A stretch of 64,000 nucleotides of DNA from Cohnella faecalis (GCF_003570905.1 NZ_QXJM01000039.1:62001-126000); one strand, 5' to 3'; shown: positions 42,391-51,378, numbered from the stretch's first letter. A program made the numbers and translations. Notes: generated by a model from the sequence alone, not told the origin.

Positions 42391-43320
42391 ATGAAAATCG
42401 TACAGCTGTCGGCTATCGTTGGAATATGGAGCGCGGTCTTTCTGAACGGGTGCACGGACGAAACGTCGACTTCCGCGCCGTTGCCATCATCGTCTTCGAT
42501 CTCAAGCGCATCGCCGTCTTCCGTTTCGGCTGACAGCGGTTCCCGGATCGAGCAAGTCGATTTTCATAGCGCTGCGCTGGATAGCGAGATGAGCCTGTCC
42601 GTTTATCTTCCGCCTGCGTACAGTCCAGCTGTCGAATACCCTGTACTCTACCTGCTATACGGCTACGGCGGCACCCATGACTCTTGGTTTACTTATCTCC
42701 GCATCAACGAAGCTTCCGACCGATTAATTCAAGAAAATCGGATAGATCCGGTTATTATTGTCTCTCCGGATTACGGAAACAGCTTTGGCGTAAACACGAA
42801 AGCGGGAGAGAGCAAAGATCCGGGAGGCGTAAGTATCGGTCCTTACGAGGATTACCTGATTCAAGACGTTGTCTCTTATGTGGATAGCCATTACAGTACC
42901 CGGACTTCTCGAGACGGAAGATATATCGGCGGGGCATCCATGGGAGGCTATGCCTCATTGTTCCTGGGTCTCACTCACCCTGATCTCTTCAGCAAGATAG
43001 GCGCCCACAGCGCCGCAATCTGGAACTATACGTCAACCGACCAATTCACCGATCAGAGGGATTGGCTCTATGCGAACGAAGCTCTTCGAGACGAAAGAGA
43101 TCCGTTCAAGCTGGCCGAATCCGGCAAGCTGTCGGGAACCCGGATCTACTTGGATGCCGGAGAAGCCGATGCGCTGGCGGAGAAGGATCGCAGCCTCTAT
43201 GAGCGGCTTAACGACTTGAATGTCGATGCGCAATGGGTCTCTAATCCAGGCGGGCATGATGCGGCGTACTGGTCCGGACAGCTGGAATCTTACTTGCTCT
43301 TCTATGCAGGCAAGGAATGA
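42391..43320 (+). CDS. secreted alpha/beta-hydrolase esterase, lipoprotein
   Basis: A 309-residue esterase of the esterase D / feruloyl-esterase-like family. The signal ends in the lipobox FLNGC (C21), followed by a Ser-rich linker. VLYLLYGYGGTHDSWF is the oxyanion region and YIGGASMGGYASL holds the nucleophile Ser of GxSxG. DAGEADALAEKD and NPGGHDAAYW provide the Asp and His. It lies one base after the phosphatase gene with a GGAGGAG ribosome site, so the two are co-transcribed. It would act on esters outside the cell. Confidence 0.88.
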   Translation: MKIVQLSAIVGIWSAVFLNGCTDETSTSAPLPSSSSISSASPSSVSADSGSRIEQVDFHSAALDSEMSLSVYLPPAYSPAVEYPVLYLLYGYGGTHDSWFTYLRINEASDRLIQENRIDPVIIVSPDYGNSFGVNTKAGESKDPGGVSIGPYEDYLIQDVVSYVDSHYSTRTSRDGRYIGGASMGGYASLFLGLTHPDLFSKIGAHSAAIWNYTSTDQFTDQRDWLYANEALRDERDPFKLAESGKLSGTRIYLDAGEADALAEKDRSLYERLNDLNVDAQWVSNPGGHDAAYWSGQLESYLLFYAGKE

Positions 43321-43347
43321 AGCATTTCAAAAATAGGAGGAATAAGG

Positions 43348-43806
43348 ATGCCTAAACAAACCGTGGCCGAGCGCTTGAAAACGTTAGGAATCGTGTTGCC
43401 CGACGCTAGCGAGCCTGCGGCCAGATATGCCAACTTTGTCAAAGTGGACAAATTGCTATTTCTGTCGGGAAAGGGGCCTGCCGGGAACCCCAAGGGAAAG
43501 CTGGGGACCGATTATACTACCGAAGAAGGCTATCAGTTCGCCAGGCAGGCCGGAATCGAAGTTCTCGCTGTGTTGAACTCTGCGCTAGGTTCCTTGGAAA
43601 GAGTGAAAAGAGCGGTCAAGATTCAAGGCTTCGTTAATGCTTCCCCTGATTTCGAAGAGCACCATAAGGTATTGAACGGCTGCTCGGATTTGATATTGGA
43701 TGTATTTGGCGAAAAGGGATTACATGCGCGCTCCGTGCTCGGAGCCGTCTCCGTGAGAAACAATCTTCCGATTATTATTGATTCGATCTTTGAGGTTGAG
43801 GAATAA
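43348..43806 (+). CDS. RidA family protein (YjgF/YER057c/UK114)
   Basis: A 152-residue trimeric-fold protein. ANFVKVDKLLFLSGKGPAGNPKGKLG begins the barrel, and ALGSLERVKRAVKIQGFVNASPDFEEHHKVLNG and GLHARSVLGAVSVRNNLPIIIDSIFEV complete it. Arg in LHARSVLG matches the conserved catalytic Arg that deaminates imine/enamine intermediates. This longer subgroup with N-terminal extension (TVAERLKTLGIVLPDAS) is common in Proteobacteria and Bacillota. RBS GGAGGAATAAGG precedes the ATG. It is adjacent to the esterase and faces the MocR regulator gene. Confidence 0.9.
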   Translation: MPKQTVAERLKTLGIVLPDASEPAARYANFVKVDKLLFLSGKGPAGNPKGKLGTDYTTEEGYQFARQAGIEVLAVLNSALGSLERVKRAVKIQGFVNASPDFEEHHKVLNGCSDLILDVFGEKGLHARSVLGAVSVRNNLPIIIDSIFEVEE

Positions 43807-43863
43807 TTCTGGCGGGGGGAAGTTGAGGGTGAATCGACCGACTGTTGGCCTCCCTCCCCTTTC

Positions 43864-45285
43864 TTAATCCCAAATGCCTTCCCAAGCCTTCCTCAGCAAG
43901 CGAGCCCCCTTATCTATCCCATTTTCATCCATTCCCCCGAATCCCAAATAGATTTGCGGATGCTCCGAACGGTGCGGCTTCATCCACATCTCGGGCAGGT
44001 CGTACACCCGGACTCCTTCCTCCGCCGCAAGCCTCACCAGAGCCTCGGAAGGCTGACGCGTTTTGACCGTTAGCTGGATGTGGAGGCCGGCGTTATGGCC
44101 CGTGATTTGAACCCGATCTCCAAAGTGGGCGCGGATCGTCTCGATAAACCGATGATGCCGTTTGCCGTAGATTTTGCGCATTCGGCGAATGTGGCGGTAC
44201 CAATGGCCTTGCTCCATGAACGATTCCATCGCCCATTGATCGATACGGGACGGTCCGTCCAATAAATACTGTACGTTCTTCATTTTATCGACAAGCTCCA
44301 AAGGCAGCACCATATAATTCATGCGCAATGCCGGAGTAAACGCCTTGGAAAAGGTACCGACATAAATAACTCTTCCGTCGCGATCAAGCCCTTGCAGCGA
44401 GGGGATCGGCTTGACGAAATAACGGAATTCCCCGTCGTAATCGTCTTCGATAATATAAGCGTTTCGCTTTCGCGCCCACTGGAGCAGGAGTTCGCGTTCG
44501 GGATAGGGGATCACTCGCCCGGTAGGGAATTGATGAGAAGGCGTTACATAAACGGCTTGTGCAGGAGAGTTGTCCAGCTCCTCTACAGAAATCCCTTGAT
44601 CAACCACCGGGATGGGAGCAATTTGAAAGCCATTGCTTATCAAATGCTCGCGGACAGGGGCATAGCCCGGTTCCTCGAAGGCGACAGGACCGATTCCCGT
44701 CAAAAGCTTGGATAGAACTCCTATACAATAGCGGATGCCGGTACCGATGACGATCTGCTCGGGCGTGCAGACGACGCCTCTTGAGTTTCTCAAATATTCG
44801 GCCAGGACGCTTCGGAACGAGTGCTCGCCCTGGGGATCTCCATACTTGCAGATTTTGTCCGGGGAACGATCCAAGGCATCGTGAAGCATTTTACGCCAGA
44901 TGCGAACGGGGAAGGAATGCTCGTCGATAGCGGAAGGCCTAAAATCGATGCTGAAGGGTTCGGATGTCGGCGAGGGCGGAGAGTGCGGATGCTCCCCGGG
45001 TGCTGAGCCGCTGTCCTTGCTCGGCCGATAAGGCTTCACTCCAAGCGGATTGGCCACATATAAGCCCGATCTAGGCTTGCTGACGGCGTATCCCTCCGTC
45101 AATAGGATCTGATAGGCGGTTTCGATCGTTGATTTGCTGATGTTCATTTGCAGCCGAAGCGACCTGACGGACGGAAGACGGGAACCGTAAGGAACGCCGC
45201 CGCTTCGAATTTGATCCCGAATCTGAGTGTACAGCTGCATGTACTGCGGCTGGGAGGAATGAGCAGTCAGGTTAAGATTAAGCAT
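43864..45285 (-). CDS. MocR/PdxR-type GntR regulator with aminotransferase domain
   Basis: A 473-residue chimeric regulator. Residues 1-75 form a GntR winged helix (QLYTQIRDQIRSGGVPYGSRLPSVRSLRLQMNISKSTIETAYQILLTEGY). The rest is a fold-type-I aminotransferase domain that binds PLP (IEDDYDGEFRY, VGTFSKAFTPALRMNY with the Schiff-base Lys). MocR proteins sense PLP-amino acid adducts. The ATG at 45285 is preferred since GGAGG lies ten bases upstream; the frame extends 11 codons further. It is divergent from the thioredoxin-like gene, with a palindrome in the shared promoter region. Confidence 0.92.
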   Translation of the reverse strand: MLNLNLTAHSSQPQYMQLYTQIRDQIRSGGVPYGSRLPSVRSLRLQMNISKSTIETAYQILLTEGYAVSKPRSGLYVANPLGVKPYRPSKDSGSAPGEHPHSPPSPTSEPFSIDFRPSAIDEHSFPVRIWRKMLHDALDRSPDKICKYGDPQGEHSFRSVLAEYLRNSRGVVCTPEQIVIGTGIRYCIGVLSKLLTGIGPVAFEEPGYAPVREHLISNGFQIAPIPVVDQGISVEELDNSPAQAVYVTPSHQFPTGRVIPYPERELLLQWARKRNAYIIEDDYDGEFRYFVKPIPSLQGLDRDGRVIYVGTFSKAFTPALRMNYMVLPLELVDKMKNVQYLLDGPSRIDQWAMESFMEQGHWYRHIRRMRKIYGKRHHRFIETIRAHFGDRVQITGHNAGLHIQLTVKTRQPSEALVRLAAEEGVRVYDLPEMWMKPHRSEHPQIYLGFGGMDENGIDKGARLLRKAWEGIWD

Positions 45286-45330
45286 GGGACGCGGACCTCC
45301 TCGGCAATCTGACTTCAAAAAAGTATTCGT

Positions 45331-45356
45331 AACTGACCCTTTGTAGAGGGTCAGTT
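45331..45356. promoter_or_regulatory. perfect inverted repeat in divergent MocR promoter region
   Basis: AACTGACCC at 45331-45339 and GGGTCAGTT at 45348-45356 are perfect arms around TTTGTAGA. It lies between the MocR gene and the thioredoxin-like gene, next to TATAAA at 45361, and is a good candidate MocR operator. Confidence 0.55.
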
Positions 45357-45413
45357 TTAGTATAAAGTGTTCATTAGGCTACATCAACATTTAGGAGACG
45401 AGGCGACGAATTC

Positions 45414-46013
45414 ATGAGCGAAACTCTAAATCTCAAACATAAAATAGGAACAGGCATAACCCCGCAAGCGTTCATCGACGGCATGACGAGAAATCGGGAT
45501 GAGTTGCTTGGCTGGTACAACCGTTTTGCATGGAAAGATGAGAACGAGGCATTTTTCCGCGTTGCGGGGGAGAGCGGGGATCTGCACGGTTTCATTTTGT
45601 GTACGGATTGGTGTCCGGATGTCATCTGGAACGTGCCCGTTCTGCTTCATGTCATGGAGCATAGCCGGATTTCGACGGAAGTGCTGCTTATGGAGCAGCA
45701 TTTGGAGACGATGGATCTGTTCTTGACGGATGGCGGTCGGGCACAACCGATTGCGGTTTTTGTGAGTTCCAATGGGGATGTGCAGGGACAATGGGGGGCG
45801 CGGCCTCAATATATTCAGGCTGTCATGAACGATTTCCGCAAGCGCAATCCCGACCGCGAGGCGCCGGATTATCAGGAGAAGGTGACCGATGTACGCAATG
45901 AGATTGCTCTTATGTATAATTCGGGAACCGGGTACCAAGACGTTATCGTTCAAGAGCTGCGCGCCGTGTTTGCCGCTATGCCGGGCATAGGAGTCCGGGA
46001 GGCCAACCCGTGA
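45414..46013 (+). CDS. thioredoxin-like family protein (Thioredoxin_9 type)
   Basis: A 199-residue thioredoxin-fold protein. FILCTDWCPDVIWNVPVLLHVME (about 60-82) aligns with the active-site strand and helix, but the motif is WCPD with a single cysteine (C67) after C63, not CxxC downstream; MDLFLTDGGRAQPIAVFVSSNGD carries the cis-Pro region. This subgroup is widespread in Bacillota and uncharacterised. Its stop codon overlaps the ATG of the N-acetyltransferase gene, and the MocR palindrome lies upstream, so the two genes are likely one MocR-controlled unit. Confidence 0.82.
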   Translation: MSETLNLKHKIGTGITPQAFIDGMTRNRDELLGWYNRFAWKDENEAFFRVAGESGDLHGFILCTDWCPDVIWNVPVLLHVMEHSRISTEVLLMEQHLETMDLFLTDGGRAQPIAVFVSSNGDVQGQWGARPQYIQAVMNDFRKRNPDREAPDYQEKVTDVRNEIALMYNSGTGYQDVIVQELRAVFAAMPGIGVREANP

Positions 46014-46879
46014 TGATCATGACGATGGAAGAAAGATCAGCCTATTTGAAAAGGTTGGGGATTCGGGAAATTCAGGCTCCCACTCGAACCTTCTTATTCG
46101 AGCTCCACAAGGCTCATGTGAACAAGCTGTCGTGGCAGACGATCGATATTTTTGCCGGTCAGCCTGCGTCCATGGATGTGCGGGAGTCCATTCAACTGAT
46201 GATCGGCGGCAGAAGCGGGTACTGCTTTCAACTGAATGGGGCGTTCTGTGCGCTTCTTCGTTCCTTGGGTTACAGGGTATCCATGCACCGGGCCGGTGTG
46301 CAGCCTCTTGGCGAAGCGCCGAGGGTCAACTCTTTTCATCTTGGCTTAACTGTAAGCATGGCTGGGGAATCGAATGAGGAAGACGAAACCTGGATCGTAG
46401 ATGCAGGACTCGGAGATATGCCCTATGAGCCTATTCCGCTTCGAATGGGCGAGTATGAACAAAGTCCCTATACTTATAAGGTAGTAGAGTCCGGCGTAGT
46501 CCGGGACGGATGGCGGCTGGAGCACGACCCGTTCGCTTCCTTCGCCGGGGTCGATTTTGCGCCCGGGATCGTACAGGACATAAGCGAATTCAACTCCAAG
46601 CATGAATATTACAGCCAATCTGCGGAATCGCCATGGACGCAATTGCTTCTGGTTCGGCATCGGCATGAGCAAGGAAGCAACGAGCTTAGAGGCTGCATCT
46701 GGAGCAAGCGCGATCGCAGCGGTATCGAGAAGACGGAAATTCGCACGAAATCGGATTGGTTTGCATTGCTGGGGGATGTGTTCGGCGAGCGCCTGGTTCG
46801 ATATAGCCGTCAGGAACGGGACGAGCTGTGGCAGAAGGTCAAGCGCAAGCATGAAGAATGGAAGAGGTCAAATCTGTAG
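46013..46879 (+). CDS. arylamine N-acetyltransferase
   Basis: A 288-residue enzyme that moves acetyl from acetyl-CoA to arylamines or hydrazines. The Cys-His-Asp triad is visible: C71 in GGRSGYCFQLNGAF, H109 in RVNSFHLGL and D130 in TWIVDAGLGD. The family start pattern (YLKRLGIREIQAPTRTFLFELHKAHV) is present. The ATG used overlaps the thioredoxin-like gene's stop (TGATG). A tail follows the usual C-terminal domain (YSRQERDELWQKVKRKHEEW). Confidence 0.93.
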   Translation: MIMTMEERSAYLKRLGIREIQAPTRTFLFELHKAHVNKLSWQTIDIFAGQPASMDVRESIQLMIGGRSGYCFQLNGAFCALLRSLGYRVSMHRAGVQPLGEAPRVNSFHLGLTVSMAGESNEEDETWIVDAGLGDMPYEPIPLRMGEYEQSPYTYKVVESGVVRDGWRLEHDPFASFAGVDFAPGIVQDISEFNSKHEYYSQSAESPWTQLLLVRHRHEQGSNELRGCIWSKRDRSGIEKTEIRTKSDWFALLGDVFGERLVRYSRQERDELWQKVKRKHEEWKRSNL

Positions 46880-47041
46880 GAACGGGGAACCGTGCGATTT
46901 CCTTGCGCAGAGGCTGCTTCATTCCAATGGACTGTCGAATTCGATATGGCCGCCAGGGAATCCTTAATATTTCGAGTTGACGGCGAATTAGGCTGAAAAA
47001 TGATAAACTGTATTTACTATGATCGGAAAGGCGGAAGTGGG

Positions 47042-47785
47042 ATGGTTCATACGTTCGCTATCGAGCCTCAGACGTATATCGCTTTCGAGAACGAGGCGGA
47101 GCAGTTGGATAAGTGCAAAGAGTGGGGGCTGCTGTCGGATAAGGCGACGAAGTCCAAAGCGTTCTATTACAAGGGCAACGGCAAGAACGAAGCCTGCAGC
47201 ATCGTAGGATACGTCGACAGGTTCGTCGCTGTCATCGAGTTCGACAACAAGCAGAAGCATTGCATTCATCCTTCCTACCTGAAGGAGATGCAGGCATCGA
47301 GTTACGGCCAGAAGTATGCAGCCCGGGCGGAATCGGAAGATTTGCAGGAGCAAGCCGAGGCGGAACCGGAGCTCCATGCCGTGCAAGAGGAGCCTGAGTT
47401 AACCGTTGCGGAAGAGGCTCCGCCAACGAAGGAGCTTCCGGCGGCCGAAGAGCCCGCGAAGGCCAAAGCGCCGAAGACAAAGGGGAAAGTGCAGCTGCCG
47501 GAGGAAAAAGTCAAAATGACCGCAACCGTGAAAGAGTTTGCGACGGTGCCGAATCATTTTTCCGATAACGACGACGAAGTGGTCATCTACGAGGCGGTCG
47601 CTATTCTGGATTCCGAGACCGTCTTGGGCGAGGCTTGGTCCAGCCACAGCGCCACGATCAAAAAATTGGAGCTTGCCATCGGCGACACGATTACGTTCGA
47701 AGGCAAAGTCGTAGCCAAGAAGCTGACCAAGCATCCTGTACCCTACAAGATCAACAATCCCGCGAAAATACAGAAGGACGTGTGA
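47042..47785 (+). CDS. hypothetical protein with acidic/Ala-Pro-Lys rich linker
   Basis: The 247-residue protein starts MVHTFAIEPQTYIAFENEAEQL, with GGCGGAAGTGGG before the ATG; the frame is open 14 codons further upstream. An N-terminal domain (1-90) contains KSKAFYYKGNGKNEACSIVGYVDRFVAVIEFDNKQKHCIHPSYLKEMQ. A low-complexity linker (about 95-160) rich in Glu, Ala, Pro and Lys follows. The C-terminal domain (KVKMTATVKEFATVPNHFSDNDDEVVIYEAVAILDSE to KYKINNPAKIQ-like end) looks like a small beta domain. I do not recognise the family. It is five bases from the GIY-YIG gene, suggesting a joint DNA-related role. Confidence 0.65.
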   Translation: MVHTFAIEPQTYIAFENEAEQLDKCKEWGLLSDKATKSKAFYYKGNGKNEACSIVGYVDRFVAVIEFDNKQKHCIHPSYLKEMQASSYGQKYAARAESEDLQEQAEAEPELHAVQEEPELTVAEEAPPTKELPAAEEPAKAKAPKTKGKVQLPEEKVKMTATVKEFATVPNHFSDNDDEVVIYEAVAILDSETVLGEAWSSHSATIKKLELAIGDTITFEGKVVAKKLTKHPVPYKINNPAKIQKDV

Positions 47786-47789
47786 GCAA

Positions 47790-48146
47790 ATGATCATCGT
47801 AACGATTCCAACGCCTAACGTGACCATTACGAAGCAAGAGAACCCGCAGGAAAGCCATATTTACGGGTTCACCGAGTTTCATCTGATCCCCAGGGATGTG
47901 GGCGGCATATTCATGTTCTACAACAAAGACGAAGAGCTGTTGTTCGTCGGCAAGGCTCGGAAGCTAAGACCTCGAATCAAAAAGCATTTCGAGGATTCGG
48001 TATCCGTCATCAAAGCGCATAGGGACGAGGTTGCGAAAATCGAAGTGTGCGTTATCGAGAACCCTGTGTACAGAGAAATTTACGAGACGTTCATTATTAA
48101 CGATCGCAAAGCCAAGTACAACGAGGATAAGGTGTTTTTCAGATAG
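47790..48146 (+). CDS. GIY-YIG domain protein (UvrC-like endonuclease fold)
   Basis: A 118-residue protein with GGIFMFYNKDEELLFVGKARKLRPRIKKHF (about 39-68). It aligns with the start of the GIY-YIG nuclease domain (GxY...GxxxxLRxRxxxH) in UvrC-like proteins: the first Y is replaced by F and the second motif reads LFVGKAR. YREIYETFIINDRKAKYNEDK follows the family's later Glu-Asn segment. It may cut DNA or be a structural remnant. It ends the two-gene unit, and a long hairpin lies beyond. Confidence 0.72.
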   Translation: MIIVTIPTPNVTITKQENPQESHIYGFTEFHLIPRDVGGIFMFYNKDEELLFVGKARKLRPRIKKHFEDSVSVIKAHRDEVAKIEVCVIENPVYREIYETFIINDRKAKYNEDKVFFR

Positions 48147-48201
48147 ATCGGAAAGAAGCGTTCGGATTATTCCATGCGCCGCGCCGCTTTCCGCTATCGC
48201 G

Positions 48202-48252
48202 AACAAGTCCGGCTGCATCGGATCGTTTTTTGCCGATGCAGCCGGACTTGTT
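48202..48252. terminator. 20-bp perfect hairpin with T6 in its loop
   Basis: AACAAGTCCGGCTGCATCGG and its exact complement (48233-48252) flank an 11-base loop, ATCGTTTTTTG. It sits between the convergent GIY-YIG and anti-sigma genes. No T-run follows the stem, so it is an atypical terminator, or another kind of structured RNA or DNA element. Confidence 0.6.
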
Positions 48253-48263
48253 GCGTTAAGGTG

Positions 48264-49391
48264 TCAGACAGGCATTGTTAGAGAGATGCCGGCAACGCGA
48301 TCGTTCTCGTAGTAGATGTGGAATCTCAAATAATCGTCAATTTTGTAGCTCCACTTGGAGTTAAGCTGTAGATTGGGCTTACCCAGCTTTTCGAGCACCT
48401 GTTTCTTCGTGAGACCGACTTTAATGTGATCGGAAGTGCTCGTATAGTCATTCAGGAAGAAAATACTGTTCAGCGAATAGACGATTGCATTTCGCTCATT
48501 GTAGCGCAGATCCACAACGAAGTTGGCTACGCTGTTATCGACTACGTTGTAGGAGTAATAGTTAATCGTCGGAAACGCCTTGTTCAAATAAGCTTTTCTC
48601 GACCAGCCGTTGTAGTCCAAGTCGTTTATTTCAAATCGTTTGATGTCGTAGCTGAAGCTTTCGTCGACAATCGCGCGGCTTTGCTCCATCTCCCGATCCG
48701 CTTGCGCGGTTAGACGCTCTACCTTAGCTAGATCGGACTCGGGTTTCAGCAGGAAGTACATCAAGAAAGCTACTTTGTCGTCCGCGTAATAAAGCTTGTC
48801 GTTAAACTTGTAGGTGTTAGTGTCGAGATCGTAAGGGATGGCATAAGATCTGTCGGGAGTATGAAGTCGAAGGACAGCTCCGTTCTTGCCCGACGGCTGC
48901 TCGTACGCAAGTGCCTTATCCAGATTTGTGTAGTACAAATCCTTCAAAATAAGGAATACTCGATCCTCGGGGATGGTTATCACCTGCAATTGACCGGTTC
49001 GTTCTACGGTGATCGACCGAACCTTCTCCGTATCGAAGGGCAGCACCTTGCGCAGCAGACCCCAGTCCGCTTTCAGCTTCACATAAGAACCGGAGTCGTC
49101 GGGCGCGGCTGTTGGCACGGACGTCGGCGTTGGCTGAGGGGGCTTCGCCTGTACGGGATCGTCGCCGCGGACGTTAACCAGTACCGCTGATACTGCAATG
49201 ACGAGCAGGACGATGGAAGCGAGCGATACCGTCCACGCCGCGATCCGGGCTCTCGCGGCGCTGCGACCCGTTCCGGCTGCGATTTGCCGCTCGATAGCGT
49301 TCATTTTCGCTTCGGTGAACGTTCTCCTTCGAAATGGACCTTGCCGCAGCTCCTTTTCCCAATCGTCGGCAGGTTTATTCATATTCTTCAC
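48264..49391 (-). CDS. putative membrane-anchored anti-sigma factor
   Basis: A 375-residue protein whose gene overlaps the ECF sigma gene by 17 bases. The cytoplasmic N-terminus (DDWEKELRQGPFRRRTFTEAKMNAIERQI) precedes a single membrane helix (AAWTVSLASIVLLVIAVSAVLV, about 48-70) and a Pro/Thr linker. The remaining 270-residue extracytoplasmic part has no recognised fold, but DHIKVGLTKKQVLEKLGKPN resembles the helix-turn in SmpA/OmlA-like domains. Position and topology support a regulator of the sigma factor; no zinc-binding HxxxCxxC motif is present. Confidence 0.7.
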   Translation of the reverse strand: MKNMNKPADDWEKELRQGPFRRRTFTEAKMNAIERQIAAGTGRSAARARIAAWTVSLASIVLLVIAVSAVLVNVRGDDPVQAKPPQPTPTSVPTAAPDDSGSYVKLKADWGLLRKVLPFDTEKVRSITVERTGQLQVITIPEDRVFLILKDLYYTNLDKALAYEQPSGKNGAVLRLHTPDRSYAIPYDLDTNTYKFNDKLYYADDKVAFLMYFLLKPESDLAKVERLTAQADREMEQSRAIVDESFSYDIKRFEINDLDYNGWSRKAYLNKAFPTINYYSYNVVDNSVANFVVDLRYNERNAIVYSLNSIFFLNDYTSTSDHIKVGLTKKQVLEKLGKPNLQLNSKWSYKIDDYLRFHIYYENDRVAGISLTMPV

Positions 49392-49914
49392 TCTCCCGTC
49401 TATACTCGGACATTTTGCTGCGAGCTCGCGACAGCCGCGATTTTACCGTTCCTTCCGATAGCTGCAGCATTTTTGCAATGTCCTTTGTGCTCATCTCGTA
49501 TTTGGCATGGAGGACGAGTACCTCACGCAGCTTGACAGGCAGTTTCAACACGTTCAGCCAAACACGAGAAGTCCATTCGTTGTCCATAGCCTCCTGCTCG
49601 GCGGACGGACCGGCGCCTTGGGGCATTACCCAGGCAACCAACGTAACTTTGCGCATGAATGCCGTCCGAAGACTATTAATCGCAAGGTTGCGGGTAATTG
49701 TAAGCAACCATGTCTTGATCGAGGAGTCCCCGCGAAAAGCTCTGATATTCGCGTGAGCCTTTAGGAACACGTCTTGTGTAATATCGTCGGCCATTTCGTG
49801 TTTGCGCGTAAGCAAGTAAGCCAAGTTCCAAACCTCTTGCCCGTAGGAAGCCATCAGCTCGCCAAGCTGCCAATGCTCCATCCGGTCCAGGTGCTTCAAA
49901 TAGCTTACTTCCAA
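49375..49914 (-). CDS. ECF-type RNA polymerase sigma factor
   Basis: A 179-residue sigma-70 group IV protein. Region 2 is LGELMASYGQEVWNLAYLLTRKHEMADDITQDVFLKAHANIRAFRGDSSIKTWLLTITRNLAINSLR, and region 4 is LPVKLREVLVLHAKYEMSTKDIAKMLQLSEGTVKSRLSRARSKM. TTG at 49914 is the start, with AGGAGG nine bases upstream. The downstream membrane protein is its likely anti-sigma factor. A candidate autoregulatory ECF promoter sits directly upstream. Confidence 0.93.
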   Translation of the reverse strand: MEVSYLKHLDRMEHWQLGELMASYGQEVWNLAYLLTRKHEMADDITQDVFLKAHANIRAFRGDSSIKTWLLTITRNLAINSLRTAFMRKVTLVAWVMPQGAGPSAEQEAMDNEWTSRVWLNVLKLPVKLREVLVLHAKYEMSTKDIAKMLQLSEGTVKSRLSRARSKMSEYRRESEEYE

Positions 49915-49935
49915 ATTGTCTCACCTCCTATGAAT

Positions 49936-49963
49936 TAGACAACGAGCGCTTCGATTTGGTTCC
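49936..49963 (-). promoter_or_regulatory. candidate ECF-type promoter of the sigma factor gene
   Basis: On the minus strand, GGAACC (complement of 49958-49963) is followed about 17 bases later by GTC (49938-49940) within TTGTCTAA. This resembles ECF -35 GGAACC and -10 CGTC. The distance to the ribosome site leaves a short leader. Confidence 0.4.
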
Positions 49964-50095
49964 ATTTCCAGTAACTTTTGGCGTTTGAGGGAAGTGTGAG
50001 GGGGCTGCCTCCAAAGTAAGTTTTCGTACAAACGAAGATGTTGTGAAAACTTTCTTTTGCCGCCTTCTTGAGTACATGAGGAGAAAGCGAATAGG

Positions 50096-50245
50096 TAGCG
50101 GAGAGATAATTATTGAGTCGTTTCGGTGATGCTGCGGGGATAGATAGCGGAGGACTACTGACCGAATCAGTTCGGTGGAGCTGCGAAGAGATAGGTAGTC
50201 GAGCGCTGCTTACCGAGCCGGCTCGATTGCGCTGTGAGGAGAAAG
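50096..50245. repeat. degenerate 49-51 bp tandem repeat, about three copies
   Basis: TAGCGGAG or TAGTCGAG-like starts recur at 50096, 50145 and 50196, with matching later positions (TTCGGTG.. / GCTGCG..GATAG). The plus-strand translation shows a 17-residue period: LLTESVRWSCEEIGSRA then LLTEPARLRCEEKGCLA. The unit length equals that of the big minisatellites, but the sequence is different. The rest of the 393-base gap between the sigma and LLM genes holds the ECF promoter and the terminator at 50244. Confidence 0.6.
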
Positions 50246-50283
50246 GCTGCCTCGCAAGTCTTGGCAGACTTAGGAGGCAGCCT
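50244..50283 (-). terminator. terminator of the LLM oxidoreductase gene
   Basis: AGGCTGCCT and AGGCAGCCT form the outer stem, and AAGTC/GACTT the inner one. On the minus strand TTTCTCC follows. Confidence 0.65.
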
Positions 50284-50307
50284 ATTATTATCGGGTAGGC
50301 CCGATCG

Positions 50308-51378
50308 TTATTCGCTTTTCTCGATTCGGGCAAGCTCCTTATGCACGATCGGCGCGACTTTTGTGCCGAGCAGCTCGATGGCGCGCAGAACTTCGCGGTG
50401 CGGCATCGTTCCGACGTTCACGTGCAGGAAGAAGCGCGTAATCCCCAAGTTTCGGCGCAGCAGGACGATCTTCTCCGCGACGAATTCCGGATCGCCTACA
50501 TAGAGGGCTCCTCGAAGGCTGCGCGCCGCGTCATAGGAGTCGCGGCTGTATGGCGGCCATCCCCGCTCGCGCCCGATGACGTTCATCTGGGCCTGCGTCG
50601 AAGGGAAAAACAAGTCGGCGGCTTGCTCGGTCGTCTCGCCTACGAAGCCGTGGGAATGCGTCGCGATTTGCAGCGCGTCCGGATTGTGCCCGGCTTTCGC
50701 GGCGGCTTCCTTGTACAAGTTGACCAACGGAGCGAACCTTTCGGGCATTCCGCCAATAATGGCGAATGCGATGGGAAGCCCGAGCGCGCCTGCACGCACG
50801 GCCGACTCCGGATTTCCGCCGCTTGCGATCCATACCGGCAGCGGAGTCTGAACGGATCGGGGATAGACACCGAGATTCGGAATGGCGGGACGGTGGCCGC
50901 CGCGCCAAGTAACCTTCTCCGAGGCTCTGATCGCCAGCAGCAGCTCCAGGTTCTCCTCGAACAACTCGTCATAATCGTCGAGACTGTAGCCGAACAGAGG
51001 GAAGGACTCGATGAACGAGCCTCGTCCCGCCATAATTTCGGCGCGTCCGTTCGAGATGCCGTCAAGGGTGGAGAACGCTTGGTACACGCGAACCGGATCG
51101 TCCGAGGACAACACCGTAACGGCGCTCGTGAGCCGGATTCGCTTGGTCATGGCCGCCGCGGCGGCCAGCACGACGGCGGGGGCGGTTCCCGCATAATCGG
51201 CCCGATGATGCTCGCCGATCCCATAGACGTCAAGGCCGGCTTGGTCGGCGAGCACAATCTCCTCAACCGCATGGCGCAGCCGTTCGGCGTGGCTGATCAC
51301 TTTCCTTGTCACCGGATCCGGCGTCGTCTCCAAAAACGTGCTTATTCCAATTTCCATCTTAGCCGATCGAGCAGTCAT
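50308..51378 (-). CDS. LLM class flavin-dependent oxidoreductase
   Basis: A 356-residue enzyme, paralogous to the one at 36905. Matching blocks are [81 protein letters not shown] and [28 protein letters not shown]. It oxidises an unknown substrate with reduced flavin. The ATG at 51378 has AAGGAG nine bases upstream; the frame continues 18 codons further without a better site. The inverted repeat AGTAC-N7-GTACT just upstream and the divergent TetR gene suggest repression by that regulator. Confidence 0.92.
   Translation of the reverse strand: MTARSAKMEIGISTFLETTPDPVTRKVISHAERLRHAVEEIVLADQAGLDVYGIGEHHRADYAGTAPAVVLAAAAAMTKRIRLTSAVTVLSSDDPVRVYQAFSTLDGISNGRAEIMAGRGSFIESFPLFGYSLDDYDELFEENLELLLAIRASEKVTWRGGHRPAIPNLGVYPRSVQTPLPVWIASGGNPESAVRAGALGLPIAFAIIGGMPERFAPLVNLYKEAAAKAGHNPDALQIATHSHGFVGETTEQAADLFFPSTQAQMNVIGRERGWPPYSRDSYDAARSLRGALYVGDPEFVAEKIVLLRRNLGITRFFLHVNVGTMPHREVLRAIELLGTKVAPIVHKELARIEKSE

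Noticed and set aside
45374..45953. Minus-strand frames opposite the thioredoxin-like gene
   Set aside because: Shadows of a gene with clear fold motifs and coupled translation to the acetyltransferase.
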